A stretch of DNA of 64,000 nucleotides from Palsa-739 sp035532535 (GCA_035532535.1 DATKQT010000037.1:1-64000), one strand, 5' to 3'. Positions 1-8,149 are shown, counted from the stretch's first letter. The notes: generated by a model from the sequence alone, not told the origin. Numbers and translations: made by a program.

Positions 1-344
1 TTCTGGTCGTTGAAGGAATCTGGCGGGCGATCGTCAGCGTGAAGCAGGGCGAGCCGGGCGAGCGCCATCAACTGCTTGTCGAACATGAGGCGCCGGCCGC
101 CGTATCGGATCATCCCGTCGACGAGGAACACCGCCCCTGAAGCGCGGAGCCCGGCGAGAACGAACTGCCTGATCTCACTCAGCGCCTCCGGATCCTGGGA
201 CGCAAGGAGATGGCTGAGCTTCCCAACCGACTGCAGGCAGTCGTTGAGCGAAAGAGCCTCAACTCGCGTGACGAGGTCGGCTTCCGTGATCGGTTTCCCG
301 AACGTGTCGGAGTAGGTCACATATGTCGCAAAGGCAGGGGCCAT
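1..344 (-). CDS. hypothetical protein, C-terminus beyond window
   Basis: The frame opens with ATG at 344 and stays open for 114 codons to the left edge, so it is the N-terminal part of a longer gene. A ribosome-binding site (GAAGGG, 6 nt before the ATG) supports the start. The product begins MAPAFATYVTYSDTFGKP, is soluble-looking and mostly helical, and has no signal peptide or motif I recognise. It lies 112 nt downstream of the AbiEii-like toxin gene on the same strand, with a small hairpin (400-416) between. It could be a third gene of that locus or an unrelated neighbour. Function unknown. Confidence 0.6.
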   Translation of the reverse strand, partial: MAPAFATYVTYSDTFGKPITEADLVTRVEALSLNDCLQSVGKLSHLLASQDPEALSEIRQFVLAGLRASGAVFLVDGMIRYGGRRLMFDKQLMALARLALLHADDRPPDSFNDQ

Positions 345-399
345 GCAAACCCTTCAACTTCTCGTGGGCGCCAGCTTCATGAACGCCCGAGATGAAAGG

Positions 400-416
400 C
401 ATCCCGACTCGGGATG
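400..416 (-). terminator. possible weak terminator after abiEii
   Basis: CATCCCG and CGGGATG form a perfect 7-bp stem with a 3-nt loop. On the minus strand the stem is followed by CCTTTC rather than a U tract, so termination would be weak. It sits about 40 nt past the toxin stop codon. Confidence 0.3.
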
Positions 417-456
417 TAGAACATCGCGAGCGGCGTCCGTCTTGCGGCCAAGACGA

Positions 457-1308
457 CTATCCGGCACGCGCGATCAGATCGTTCGCCCAGGCGACCGCCT
501 CAGTGACCGACGGGAGTACATCGAGCCCTTCCGCGGCTTCCGCGTAGATCGTGTCCCAGTCCTCGTACTCGACGACGGTGGGCGGCCAGTCATGTGTACG
601 TCGAGCTGCGAAAAGTCGGGAGCCGATCTCGCGAAGCTCCGCGTAGTCGATTGTTTCTTCCTGCTCCAGGATCTGCAGGTCGACGAGGTCGTGCGCTCGG
701 TCGTTGCGGCTCGTCTTCGGGTTCACGAACGTGCACGCGTGCAGCTTTTGGGCGACTTGGTGCTCGACCATCATGAGGGGAATCGGCGCCGGCTCCTCGA
801 GGCCGATCGTGGCGAAGATCTGGAGGATGTCGTCGGCGATCCGGAGATCGCTGCCCTCGGTGCTTCCGACTTCGTCGTGGCCGAGCTCGAACTCCACTGT
901 TAGCCAGTGCCGGTCCTGGTAGGCGAGCCGGATCTCGAACGGCTGCATGACGTAGTCGGGAGGGACGTCCTGGACTTGCCGCGGCTCGAGTACGCGGACG
1001 GCGCCGGTGAAGCCACTCCAGCCGCGCTCGAGGAGATCGCGCAGCTGCTCGACGTAGTCGTCGACGGTCACGTTCGGGGAGCGAGAAGCGTCGAAGTCGG
1101 GCGTGTAGCGGCTGCCAGCTTCGCCGACGCGGATCTTCATCGCCGTACCGCCCTTCACGACGCCGTCGGGGAGCATCTGGCCGACGACGGTGCTCGCGAT
1201 TGCTCGCTGGATCCGACGCTCCTGCTGTTCCCGCTCTCGAGCGACGTTGCGGATCCGCGCCTGCAGCGAGGCGAGGTTCGTGGGCGCTTCGCGTTGTGGT
1301 GCGCTCAC
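457..1308 (-). CDS. AbiEii-like nucleotidyltransferase toxin
   Basis: A 283-residue protein resembling the AbiEii/DUF1814 family, the toxin half of type IV toxin-antitoxin and abortive-infection systems. Visible signatures are KGGTAMK (52-58) and the acidic DFD (71-73) of the polymerase-beta-like nucleotidyltransferase fold. Further on are a conserved lysine region (QKLHA, 187-191) and RNDRAHDLVDL (201-211), matching the family's later motifs. Its start overlaps the stop of the upstream antitoxin-like gene by 4 nt (ATGA), the usual AbiE arrangement, so it is translated from the antitoxin transcript. By family knowledge the toxin transfers nucleotides to a cellular target and blocks growth. 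The target here is unknown. Confidence 0.85.
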   Translation of the reverse strand: MSAPQREAPTNLASLQARIRNVAREREQQERRIQRAIASTVVGQMLPDGVVKGGTAMKIRVGEAGSRYTPDFDASRSPNVTVDDYVEQLRDLLERGWSGFTGAVRVLEPRQVQDVPPDYVMQPFEIRLAYQDRHWLTVEFELGHDEVGSTEGSDLRIADDILQIFATIGLEEPAPIPLMMVEHQVAQKLHACTFVNPKTSRNDRAHDLVDLQILEQEETIDYAELREIGSRLFAARRTHDWPPTVVEYEDWDTIYAEAAEGLDVLPSVTEAVAWANDLIARAG

Positions 1309-1853
1309 GCTTCTTCGAGTTCCTCGACGAGGCGGTTCGCCTCGGCCTTGCGGATCAGCCCGGCGTGTGTTGCCTCGGTCACCGCGTCGATGAGGCGTTC
1401 CGGCATCAGCAGCCCGCGGCAGTCGCGGATGGCCTCCGCGACGGTCATCGCCGGGATCCCCTCGTAGGCGGTCCTTTCCGCCCGCGGCACTGCGCGCTGC
1501 TCGACCTTGATGAACGGGGGTAGGCGGCGCCGGACGCGGCGCGGCGTCGCGACGCGGATGCGCCGCGGGTTTGCAAGCCCGAGGTCGTGCAGGGCGAGCA
1601 CGGCGTCTCCGGCGAGGACGGCGTCCTCGCCGACGCGGAGCACCGCCTCCATGAACTCGTCCTTGGGGGTGGGCGGGATGTCCTCGAAGCGGTAGAGGCC
1701 CTGTCCGACGTGCTCGAGGCCACCGCGTTGGTGCAGCTTGCGCAGCTCCACCGGGGGGACGCCGAGATCCTCCGCGTCCTGCGTGGTGACATAGCCGTAC
1801 TGGTCGAGTGCCCGCCCGTAGAGCTTGCGGCGATATGTCTCTTTCACTGCCAT
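1305..1853 (-). CDS. AbiEi-like antitoxin / autorepressor
   Basis: A 182-residue protein with an N-terminal winged-helix region (about 10-60; DAEDLGVPPVELRKL and GQGLYRF) and a C-terminal domain, as in AbiEi antitoxins. In studied systems AbiEi neutralises the AbiEii toxin and represses its own promoter through inverted repeats. I chose ATG 1853 over the ATG at 1901: a perfect TATAAT lies 6 nt upstream (1860-1865), so transcription should begin at the ATG itself. The longer form would also translate through the operator repeats. It overlaps abiEii by 4 nt. Confidence 0.85.
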   Translation of the reverse strand: MAVKETYRRKLYGRALDQYGYVTTQDAEDLGVPPVELRKLHQRGGLEHVGQGLYRFEDIPPTPKDEFMEAVLRVGEDAVLAGDAVLALHDLGLANPRRIRVATPRRVRRRLPPFIKVEQRAVPRAERTAYEGIPAMTVAEAIRDCRGLLMPERLIDAVTEATHAGLIRKAEANRLVEELEEA

Positions 1854-1859
1854 AGTGGC

Positions 1860-1865
1860 ATTATA
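1860..1865 (-). promoter_or_regulatory. -10 box of abiEi, leaderless geometry
   Basis: TATAAT on the minus strand with a 6-nt spacer to ATG 1853, which places the transcription start at the start codon. The -35 region falls inside the operator repeats. Confidence 0.75.
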
Positions 1866-1866
1866 G

Positions 1867-1891
1867 CCAAAACCGTACCGTTTTTGGTACG
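1867..1891. promoter_or_regulatory. abiE operator 1 (overlapping inverted repeats)
   Basis: CGTACC (1874-1879) and GGTACG (1886-1891) are a perfect inverted repeat with a 6-nt spacer. An overlapping outer repeat, CCAAAA (1867-1872) and TTTTGG (1882-1887), is also perfect. Both lie directly upstream of the -10 box, where a bound repressor would block RNA polymerase. Confidence 0.7.
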
Positions 1892-1935
1892 CCTCTGGCA
1901 CTCATCCACCAAATCGGGCTATTATCTGGCAGAAG

Positions 1936-1958
1936 CGTACCGCGATCAGTACGGTTTT
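1936..1958. promoter_or_regulatory. abiE operator 2
   Basis: CGTAC (1936-1940) and GTACG (1949-1953) form an inverted repeat with an 8-nt spacer. The flank GTACGGTTTT is the reverse complement of the AAAACCGTAC in operator 1. Two related repeats are what known AbiEi autorepressors bind. Confidence 0.6.
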
Positions 1959-1961
1959 GCC

Positions 1962-2146
1962 GTAGGACGGCTGGGCCGGAGCAAGACATCGGCGACGGCT
2001 GGTACGGTGTCGACGCGGTTCGAAGCGTTGCCGGTACAGCCGAGAGGCGCAGGCCGGGCGCCCGGGCCGAGCGGTTCAAACGAGACCGCCGCGTGCTACC
2101 CGTCAGGGCGAAACGTGTCGAGTCCTCCGGCGAACTGGCCCCAATA
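1962..2146. other. intergenic, no feature seen
   Basis: Between the abiE operators and the rnpB terminator I see no convincing ORF with a ribosome-binding site, no RNA gene and no strong repeat. Predicted frames here are short antisense shadows. Confidence 0.5.
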
Positions 2147-2174
2147 GGAAAAGCCCCGTTTCCAGGGCTTTTCC
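2147..2174 (-). terminator. rnpB terminator
   Basis: GGAAAAGCCC and GGGCTTTTCC form a perfect 10-bp stem with an 8-nt loop immediately after the 3' end of the RNase P RNA. The T run is inside the stem rather than after it. Confidence 0.8.
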
Positions 2175-2175
2175 C

Positions 2176-2485
<310 letters not shown>

Positions 2486-2503
<18 letters not shown>

Positions 2504-2686
2504 GAATTCTACCTGGACTGCCGCGGAATCGAGGCGTCCGTGGAGGACCGTCTCGCATTCCGGGCAGCGGATGGACGCCCCCTCGTGGAGGACGAACTCG
2601 CCGCACACGGGGCACTCGAGCGAGGCTCCGCGCAGCAGCGCGAAGAGCTCCTGCTCGAGCGTCCGGTGCAGCGGGGCGACGGTCAT
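2486..2686 (-). CDS. small zinc-ribbon protein
   Basis: A 66-residue protein with a single zinc ribbon: CPVC (25-28) and CPEC (41-44) separated by 12 residues. Its ATG overlaps the lexA stop codon (ATGA), so it is translated from the lexA message and should be induced with the SOS response. The C-terminal codons run into the 5' end of rnpB. The sequence resembles short ribbons that act as nucleic-acid or protein adaptors, but I cannot assign a function. The tight coupling to lexA is the main clue. Confidence 0.8.
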
Positions 2687-3291
2687 AGCTCGCGGAACAC
2701 TCCCACGACCTTGCCCAGGATCTGCACGTAATCGGCGTAGATCGGCTCGAGGGTGCTGTTCTCCGGCTGGAGTCGGATCCGGCCACGCTCGCGGTAGAAC
2801 GTCTTCACGGTCGCCTCGTCGGCCGACTCGTCGTCGCCGGCGAGCGCCACGACGATCTCGCCGTTCCGCGCGTCCTGCGCCCGCTGCACGACGACGATGT
2901 CGCCGTCGAGGATGCCGGCCTCGATCATCGACTCGCCTTTCACGCGCAGGAGGAAGTCTCCGCGCAGCGTCTCGGGCACGGCGATCGCGCCCTCGACGTT
3001 CTCGTCGGCGAGCAGCGGCGAGCCGGCCGCGATCTGGCCCAGAAGCGGGAGCTTCGGCAGCGTCGCCGTCGCCTGGATCTCGCGGCCCATGAGCTCGAGC
3101 GCGCGCGGCTTCGTCGGGTCGCGGCGGAGGAGCCCCGCCCGCTCGAGGTTCGCCAGGTGGGCGTGCACGGTGGACGGCGAGGCGAGCCCGACGGCCTCGC
3201 CGATCTCGCGCACGGTCGGCGGGTAGCCGTGCCGGTCGACGTAGTCGACGAGAAAGGTCCAGATCTCCTGCTGGCGTCCGGTGAGCTCCAC
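2683..3291 (-). CDS. lexA: LexA repressor
   Basis: SOS-response repressor and self-cleaving serine protease, 202 residues, full length. The N-terminal winged helix (1-65, PPTVREIGEAVGLASPSTVH) binds SOS boxes. The autocleavage site is Ala89-Gly90, and the catalytic pair is Ser121 (KGESMIEAG) and Lys163 (ATVKTF). The start is GTG at 3291, preceded by AGGAGG at 7-nt spacing. A perfect SOS box lies about 30 nt upstream, so the gene is autorepressed. It is co-transcribed with the zinc-ribbon gene. Confidence 0.97.
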   Translation of the reverse strand: MELTGRQQEIWTFLVDYVDRHGYPPTVREIGEAVGLASPSTVHAHLANLERAGLLRRDPTKPRALELMGREIQATATLPKLPLLGQIAAGSPLLADENVEGAIAVPETLRGDFLLRVKGESMIEAGILDGDIVVVQRAQDARNGEIVVALAGDDESADEATVKTFYRERGRIRLQPENSTLEPIYADYVQILGKVVGVFREL

Positions 3292-3318
3292 TTCAAGGCC
3301 TCCTGGCGAGGGGTCGGG

Positions 3319-3334
3319 TCGAACGTGTGTTCGA
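3319..3334. promoter_or_regulatory. LexA operator (SOS box)
   Basis: TCGAAC-GTGT-GTTCGA, a perfect 6+6 palindrome matching the CGAAC-N4-GTTCG box of actinobacteria and Bacillus. It lies between lexA and its upstream gene and is the only such box I noticed in the window. Confidence 0.9.
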
Positions 3335-3363
3335 CAGGAGGGTAGAGACTCCTCCGGACGGCG

Positions 3364-4431
3364 TCAAGACATCGGCACTTGCGCCAGGAGGCGCGGAGCC
3401 ACGCGGTCGAGGATCTCCTCGAGGGTCGCGCCGGTGGCGGTGATGCCGTGGTTGCGCAGGCCGATGACCGCATGGCCGGGATCGGGCTCGGCGGCGAGCA
3501 GCTCGGCGACGTTCGCGGCCAGCTCCTCGGTCCCGCACGGGTAGTTCACCTCGGTGGCCGGGACGCCCTCCAGCCACGCATGCACGTGCAGGATCGCGCC
3601 GACGTCGGGGTGCTCCCGGTAGATGCGCCAGTGCTCGATCGCATCCACGGAGACGCGGCGCGGCTCGATTCCGGGCGGCACGCTGAGCACGATCCGGGCG
3701 GCCTCCGCGTCGTAGCCGGAGACGAGCAGGATGTCGCGGCCGGGAATCTCGAGCTTCGCCTTGTCGACCCCGCTCGCGCTCATCCAGAAGCGCGTCTCGT
3801 CCTTGCGCGCGGACAGGTTGCCGTACGAGAGGCCGCCGATCCCGTACAGCCGCTTGATGTGGCGCAGGTCGTTCGCGTCCACGAGGTCCTCGACCGGGAA
3901 CGGCGCAGGCAAAAGGCCGAGCGTGTCGAGCCGCCGGCCCGCGTCGGCGATCGACTCCGTGATCGCATCGCCCCCCCAGAGCTCCGGCTCGAGATCGGGG
4001 CGGAACTCGTTGTCGATGACGAGGCGCGAGCGCGCGAGGGGCTCCAGGCGATCCACCACCCTGCGGGCGAGCGTGTGCAGGCCGTCGTCGCAGGGGACGA
4101 GGTAGCTGCCTCGCTCGAGGGTCGTGAACCAGACTCCCGTGCCGGGCACATATGCGAGCGAGACGTTCGCGAGCGCACGGACGAGCACGGGGTACCCCTC
4201 CCGCAAGGGGTCGGGAGGAGATTCCTCGAGCGCATGCAGGGCGGCGACGAACGTTCCCCGCGAGCGACGGCGGAACGGGCGCGGGCGCCCGCGGTCGACG
4301 ATGTTCAGGACGAGCGCCGCCTCCTCGGGAAGGGCCGGCTCGAAGCCGTGCCGCTCGAGGGCGAGTCGAAGCGCGGCGGCGAAGCCGCTGAGCGACCCCT
4401 CGGCCGGTTGTCCGACGATCGCGTACGCCAT
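3364..4431 (-). CDS. class II aldolase/adducin-family protein
   Basis: A 355-residue protein whose C-terminal half is a class II aldolase/adducin domain: GGLSYGNLSAR, the zinc-site HVHAW and a later NHG. Family members are metal-dependent sugar-phosphate aldolases or epimerases such as fuculose-phosphate aldolase and ribulose-phosphate 4-epimerase. The N-terminal 150 residues are not recognised and make the protein longer than the 210-250 residue norm. ATG 4431 is chosen because TAGGCT stands 7 nt upstream (leaderless geometry), whereas an upstream ATG at 4488 would place translation through the tRNA terminator. Substrate unknown. Confidence 0.8.
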   Translation of the reverse strand: MAYAIVGQPAEGSLSGFAAALRLALERHGFEPALPEEAALVLNIVDRGRPRPFRRRSRGTFVAALHALEESPPDPLREGYPVLVRALANVSLAYVPGTGVWFTTLERGSYLVPCDDGLHTLARRVVDRLEPLARSRLVIDNEFRPDLEPELWGGDAITESIADAGRRLDTLGLLPAPFPVEDLVDANDLRHIKRLYGIGGLSYGNLSARKDETRFWMSASGVDKAKLEIPGRDILLVSGYDAEAARIVLSVPPGIEPRRVSVDAIEHWRIYREHPDVGAILHVHAWLEGVPATEVNYPCGTEELAANVAELLAAEPDPGHAVIGLRNHGITATGATLEEILDRVAPRLLAQVPMS

Positions 4432-4486
4432 CTCTCCGAGCCTAGAAGCCCTCGGCCGGCGCGTCATGGGGAGATTCCCGCAACTC

Positions 4487-4512
4487 AAAAGGGCCGTCCC
4501 GAAGGACGGCCC
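4487..4512 (-). terminator. terminator of tRNA-Leu
   Basis: GGGCCGTCC and GGACGGCCC form a 9-bp stem closed by a TTCG tetraloop and followed by TTTTGA on the minus strand, 9 nt past the tRNA 3' end. Confidence 0.9.
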
Positions 4513-4520
4513 CTGAGGTA

Positions 4521-4605
4521 TGCGCTGGAGAGGACTTGAACCTCCACGGCCTATTCGGCCACTAGGCCCTCAACCTAGCGCGTCTACCAATTCCGCCACC
4601 AGCGC
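4521..4605 (-). tRNA. tRNA-Leu(GAG)
   Basis: An 85-nt class II tRNA. The acceptor stem is GCGCTGG/CCAGCGC with discriminator A. The anticodon arm is CTAGG-TTGAGGG-CCTAG with anticodon GAG. It has a long variable arm and a GGTTCAAGTCC T arm. The 3' CCA is not encoded. It decodes CUC/CUU leucine codons. Confidence 0.95.
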
Positions 4606-4630
4606 AAGGGCGGGCGTAGTGTAGCCCGGC

Positions 4631-4852
4631 CTACTTGAGGTAGTGGAAGAGCGCGACGCTGTTCACGAAGAACAGCACCGCCACCACGATCGTCAGGCGG
4701 GTGAGGTTCCGCTCGACGATGTGCGTGCCGCCCTGCGAGGCCGGCGTGAAGCCGAGCCCGCCCATTCCGGCATCGCGCCCGCTGTGCATGAGCACGAGCG
4801 AGACGAGCACGAACACGAGCAGCACCTGGGTGACGGCGAGGAAACTGCTCAC
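4631..4852 (-). CDS. secG: protein translocase subunit SecG
   Basis: A 73-residue inner-membrane component of the SecYEG channel that assists protein export. It has two hydrophobic segments (about 5-22 and 53-71) flanking the cytoplasmic loop with the family's GRDAGMGGLGF and the RNLTR before the second segment. The start is GTG 4852, and TACCCT lies 6 nt upstream (leaderless geometry). It is followed directly by the tRNA-Leu gene on the same strand. Confidence 0.95.
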   Translation of the reverse strand: MSSFLAVTQVLLVFVLVSLVLMHSGRDAGMGGLGFTPASQGGTHIVERNLTRLTIVVAVLFFVNSVALFHYLK

Positions 4853-4865
4853 CGGGACAGGGTAG

Positions 4866-5234
4866 CTAGCGCCCTGCCACCTCGATGATGGCTTCGACGA
4901 GCTCTGCCGCGATCCGATCCTTGGTCACGTAGCCGGCCGCGCCTGCCTGCCGCGCGCGGTCGACGTCGGTGCGCGTGTTCGAGCCGGTGAGCATGAGGAT
5001 GCTCACGTCGCCGTCGGCCGCCTTGATCGCCTTTGCCGCCTCGATCCCATCCATGAGCGGCATGCTGATGTCCATGAGGACCACGTCGGGGCGCCGCTCC
5101 CCGGCGAGCCGCACCGCCTCCTCGCCGTCTCCGGCGAGGCCGACGAGCTCGATGCGGTCATCACCGGACAGGATCGCCTCGAGCGCCTCGGCGAACAGCC
5201 GATGATCGTCGGCGATGAGCACGCGGACCCCCAT
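4866..5234 (-). CDS. stand-alone response-regulator receiver domain
   Basis: A 122-residue CheY-like receiver with no output domain. It shows the acidic pair DD (in VLIADDHRLF), the phospho-acceptor Asp in VLMDISMP, the conserved Thr in LMLTGS and the Lys in YVTKD. The sequence is closest to NarL/FixJ receivers, but the helix-turn-helix is missing, so output is probably by protein contact. No kinase gene is adjacent. An alternative GTG start at 5243 would add three residues. It is divergent from the small helical protein at 5266 with only 31 nt between. Confidence 0.85.
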   Translation of the reverse strand: MGVRVLIADDHRLFAEALEAILSGDDRIELVGLAGDGEEAVRLAGERRPDVVLMDISMPLMDGIEAAKAIKAADGDVSILMLTGSNTRTDVDRARQAGAAGYVTKDRIAAELVEAIIEVAGR

Positions 5235-5265
5235 GGCCCACACTCTGGATTGTTACGGTCCCTTT

Positions 5266-5463
5266 GTGAAGAGCGAGGACGCGCACGCCCGCATCCAGAA
5301 GCTGATCCTGACCGGCGACAACCGGCTCAAGCAGGGAGTCGACCCGGAGAAGGCACGCGAGAGCTGGGAGCAGGCGCTCGCGCTCGCCCGCGAGGCAGGC
5401 CTCGAGGAGACGATCCGCCCGCTCGTCGAGATCAGGCTCGCCGACCTGCCGCCGCCCGACTGA
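5266..5463 (+). CDS. small helical protein, unknown function
   Basis: A 65-residue acidic, fully helical protein (ARIQKLILTGDNRLKQ...ESWEQALALAREAG) resembling one or two TPR-type repeats. GTG 5266 is preceded by TACGGT at 6 nt (leaderless geometry), which decides the start. It is divergent from the lone receiver and its 3' end overlaps the glycosyltransferase 3' end by 32 nt. A role as receiver partner is only a guess from position. Confidence 0.7.
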   Translation: MKSEDAHARIQKLILTGDNRLKQGVDPEKARESWEQALALAREAGLEETIRPLVEIRLADLPPPD

Positions 5464-6418
5464 GAATCTCCTCCACCCGCTCCGCCTGACGGCGCACATC
5501 GTGCGCGGCCGCGGCCTCGCGCGCGGCCGGGTTCGGGCGGGGAAAGCCCGCCGCCCGGCGCATCGCGGCTGCGATCGCGTCGACGTCGAGCGGGTCGACG
5601 AGGATGCCCGCCTCAGGCGGCACGAACTCCGGGGGCCCGCCGATCCGCGTGCCGACGACCGAGCGTCCGCACGCCAGCGCCTCGAGCAGCGCCTGGCCGA
5701 GCGGCTCGAGCAGGCTCGGCTGGCACAGCACGTGACTGTCCGCGAGCAGACGCGGGATCTCGTCGTGCGAAACGCGGCCGAGGAGCTGCACGCGCTCGTG
5801 ACCTTCGAGCTGCGCGCGCAACGGCCCGTCGCCGGCGAACGTCAGCGTCCCCTCGCCCAAGAGTGCGAAGGCGTCGGCGAGGCGCACGACGTTCTTCCGC
5901 GCTGTCAGCGCGCCGGCGCAGAGGAAGCGCGGCGGGCCGTCCGGCTCCGGCTCGACTGCAAATCGGTCGAGGTCGACGCCGCTCGAGACGACCTCGGTCT
6001 TGCCGTGCGCCTCGGGAATCTTGGCCTCCAGCTCGCGGCGCAGATACTCCGACACACACACGACCGTGGACGCGCGGCGCACGACGAAGCGCGTCGCGGC
6101 GGCTATGCCAGGGATGGCGTCGACGTTGCGCACGTCGCGGCCGTGCGCGGTGACGACGAGCGGGGCACGGCCGGCGACCGCCGCGATCAGCCCGCTCGGG
6201 ACGAGGAAGTGCGCGTACACGACGTCCGGGCGACGCGCACGCAGCGCTCGCCGCGCAAGCGTCAGGTAGCGGAGCTTGCCGCCCGTGCGCGTGTCCAGCA
6301 CCGCGCGGTCGACTTCGTTCCCGCGCGCGACGAGCTCACGCTCGAGCTGCGCGACGAACGGCCCGAGGTCGGGCGCGTCCGGACCGGGATACATCTGCGA
6401 GACGAGGAGGATGCGCAC
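5432..6418 (-). CDS. GT4-family glycosyltransferase
   Basis: A 328-residue GT-B fold retaining glycosyltransferase. The N-terminal domain carries the family's GPFVAQLERELVARG. The C-terminal nucleotide-sugar domain contains SSGVDLDRF, AGALTARKNV and the EPLGQALLEALACG motif of GT4 enzymes with its conserved Glu residues. It transfers a sugar from an activated donor, probably onto a lipid or polysaccharide at the cytoplasmic membrane; the substrate cannot be told. It starts 3 nt after the mutase gene stop, so the two share a transcript. Confidence 0.88.
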   Translation of the reverse strand: MRILLVSQMYPGPDAPDLGPFVAQLERELVARGNEVDRAVLDTRTGGKLRYLTLARRALRARRPDVVYAHFLVPSGLIAAVAGRAPLVVTAHGRDVRNVDAIPGIAAATRFVVRRASTVVCVSEYLRRELEAKIPEAHGKTEVVSSGVDLDRFAVEPEPDGPPRFLCAGALTARKNVVRLADAFALLGEGTLTFAGDGPLRAQLEGHERVQLLGRVSHDEIPRLLADSHVLCQPSLLEPLGQALLEALACGRSVVGTRIGGPPEFVPPEAGILVDPLDVDAIAAAMRRAAGFPRPNPAAREAAAAHDVRRQAERVEEILSRAAAGRRA

Positions 6419-6421
6419 GGA

Positions 6422-8002
6422 TCAGGGGCGAGCGCGTAGCGCGTCGTACATCCCCCACTCGGCGCGCAGCGCCTCGCAGATCTCGCCGATCGTGCACCGC
6501 GCACGCAGCGCCTCGCGCATGATCGGGAGCAGGTTCGCCTCGCCGCCCGCCGCGTCGCGCACGCCCTCGAGCGTGCGTGCGGCCTCGTCGGCGTTGCGCT
6601 CCGCGCGGACGCGGGCCGTGCGGGCGATCTGGCGCCGCTCCGACTCCGGATCGAGGCGGTGCAGCTCGACGTGCTTAGGCTCGTCCTCCTGGTAGCGGTT
6701 GACACCGACGATGACGCGCTCGCCGCGCTCGACCTGCTGCTGCCAGTCGAACGCCGCCTGCTCGATCTCCGACTGCACGAAGCCCTGCTCGATCGCGTCC
6801 ACCGCGCCGCCGAGCTCATCGACGCGCTCGATCAGCTCCCAGGCGCGCGCCTCCAGCTCGGAGGTGAGCGCCTCGATGTAGTACGAGCCGCCGAGCGGAT
6901 CGGCCGTGTCGAGCGTGCCGCCCTCGGAGGCGAGGATCTGCTGCGTGCGCAGGGCGATCCGCGCCGAGTGCTCGGTCGGCAGCGCGAGCGCTTCGTCGAA
7001 CGCGTTCGTGTGCAGCGATTGCGCGCCGCCGGCCACGGCTGACAGCGCCTGGATGGCGACGCGCACGATGTTGTTCTCGGGCTGCTGCGCGGTCAGCGTC
7101 GATCCGCCGGTCTGCGCGTGGAAGCGCAGCGCCTGCGCCTTCGGATTCGTCGCGCCGAAGCGCTCCTTCATGATCCGCGCCCAGAGGCGGCGCGCGGCGC
7201 GGAACTTCGCCACCTCCTGGAAGAAATCGTTGTGCGCGTTGAAGAAGAACGACAGCCGCTCGCCGAACTCGTCCGGTGAGAGCCCGGCGTCGACCGCGGC
7301 GCGGCAATAAGCGATGCCGTTGGCGAGCGTGAACGCAAGCTCCTGTACCGCCGTCGCTCCCGCCTCGCGGATGTGGTATCCGGAGATCGAGATGGTGTTC
7401 CAGCGCGGGATCCGTTCGGCGCAGTACGAGAACAGATCCGTCGTCAACCGCATCGACGGCTTCGGCGGGAAGATGTAGTTCCCGCGCGCGACGTACTCCT
7501 TGAGGATGTCGTTCTGCACCGTCCCGCGCAGCGAGTCGGCAGCGACGCCCTGATCCTCGGCGACAAGCTCGTACAGGAGCAGCAGGAGCGAGGCCGGCGC
7601 GTTGATCGTCATCGACGTCGACACCTCGCCGAGCGGGATGCCGCCGAGCAGGATCTCCATGTCGGCCATGGAGTCGATCGCGACGCCGGTCCGGCCGACC
7701 TCGCCCAGCGCCCGCGCGTCGTCGGAGTCGTACCCGAGCTGCGTCGGCAGATCGAACGCGATCGAGAGTCCCGTCTGGCCGTGCGCGAGCAGGTACCGGT
7801 AGCGCGCGTTCGACTCCTCCGCCGACGCGAAGCCCGCGTACTGCCGCATCGTCCACGGCCGGCCGCGGTACATGTCCGGATACGGCCCGCGTGTGAACGG
7901 ATACGTCCCAGGCGGCTCGAGCGAGGCGGGCGCGTCGGCTGCCGTGTACAGAGGCTTCACGGGAATGCCGGACTCGGTCTCACGGTCGTCGGTCGCCGCC
8001 AC
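6422..8002 (-). CDS. methylmalonyl-CoA mutase family, large (chain A) subunit
   Basis: A 526-residue TIM-barrel subunit of a B12-dependent acyl-CoA mutase, with TRGPYPDMYRGRPW (37-50), VSTSMTINAPA (127-137), TVQNDILKEY (161-170), KPSMR (181-185) and ISGYH (206-210). It lacks the C-terminal cobalamin domain, so a separate small subunit is required; none is in the window. MYRGRPW resembles split archaeal-type mutases and isobutyryl-CoA mutase chain A more than fused methylmalonyl-CoA mutase. The retained Arg185 favours a carboxylated substrate such as methylmalonyl-CoA. GTG 8002 has TACGAT 6 nt upstream. Confidence 0.9.
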   Translation of the reverse strand: MAATDDRETESGIPVKPLYTAADAPASLEPPGTYPFTRGPYPDMYRGRPWTMRQYAGFASAEESNARYRYLLAHGQTGLSIAFDLPTQLGYDSDDARALGEVGRTGVAIDSMADMEILLGGIPLGEVSTSMTINAPASLLLLLYELVAEDQGVAADSLRGTVQNDILKEYVARGNYIFPPKPSMRLTTDLFSYCAERIPRWNTISISGYHIREAGATAVQELAFTLANGIAYCRAAVDAGLSPDEFGERLSFFFNAHNDFFQEVAKFRAARRLWARIMKERFGATNPKAQALRFHAQTGGSTLTAQQPENNIVRVAIQALSAVAGGAQSLHTNAFDEALALPTEHSARIALRTQQILASEGGTLDTADPLGGSYYIEALTSELEARAWELIERVDELGGAVDAIEQGFVQSEIEQAAFDWQQQVERGERVIVGVNRYQEDEPKHVELHRLDPESERRQIARTARVRAERNADEAARTLEGVRDAAGGEANLLPIMREALRARCTIGEICEALRAEWGMYDALRARP

Positions 8003-8149
8003 GTGGTAATCGTAGGCCGTGGTCGCGTGGCCGGGAATCCCGGGCCCGACTGAAAGGCGCGCACGCTCGTCCCCGACTCGGCACGGTCGTTCGGCTCGGT
8101 CACGTGCTCGCCGGACGGCGAGTCCGTCATACCACGTGGCCGTACACCG

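Noticed and set aside
3379..4539. Long plus-strand ORF of 386 codons
   Set aside because: Antisense shadow of the class II aldolase and tRNA-Leu; it reads through the tRNA and has Arg/Ala-rich composition typical of high-GC antisense frames.
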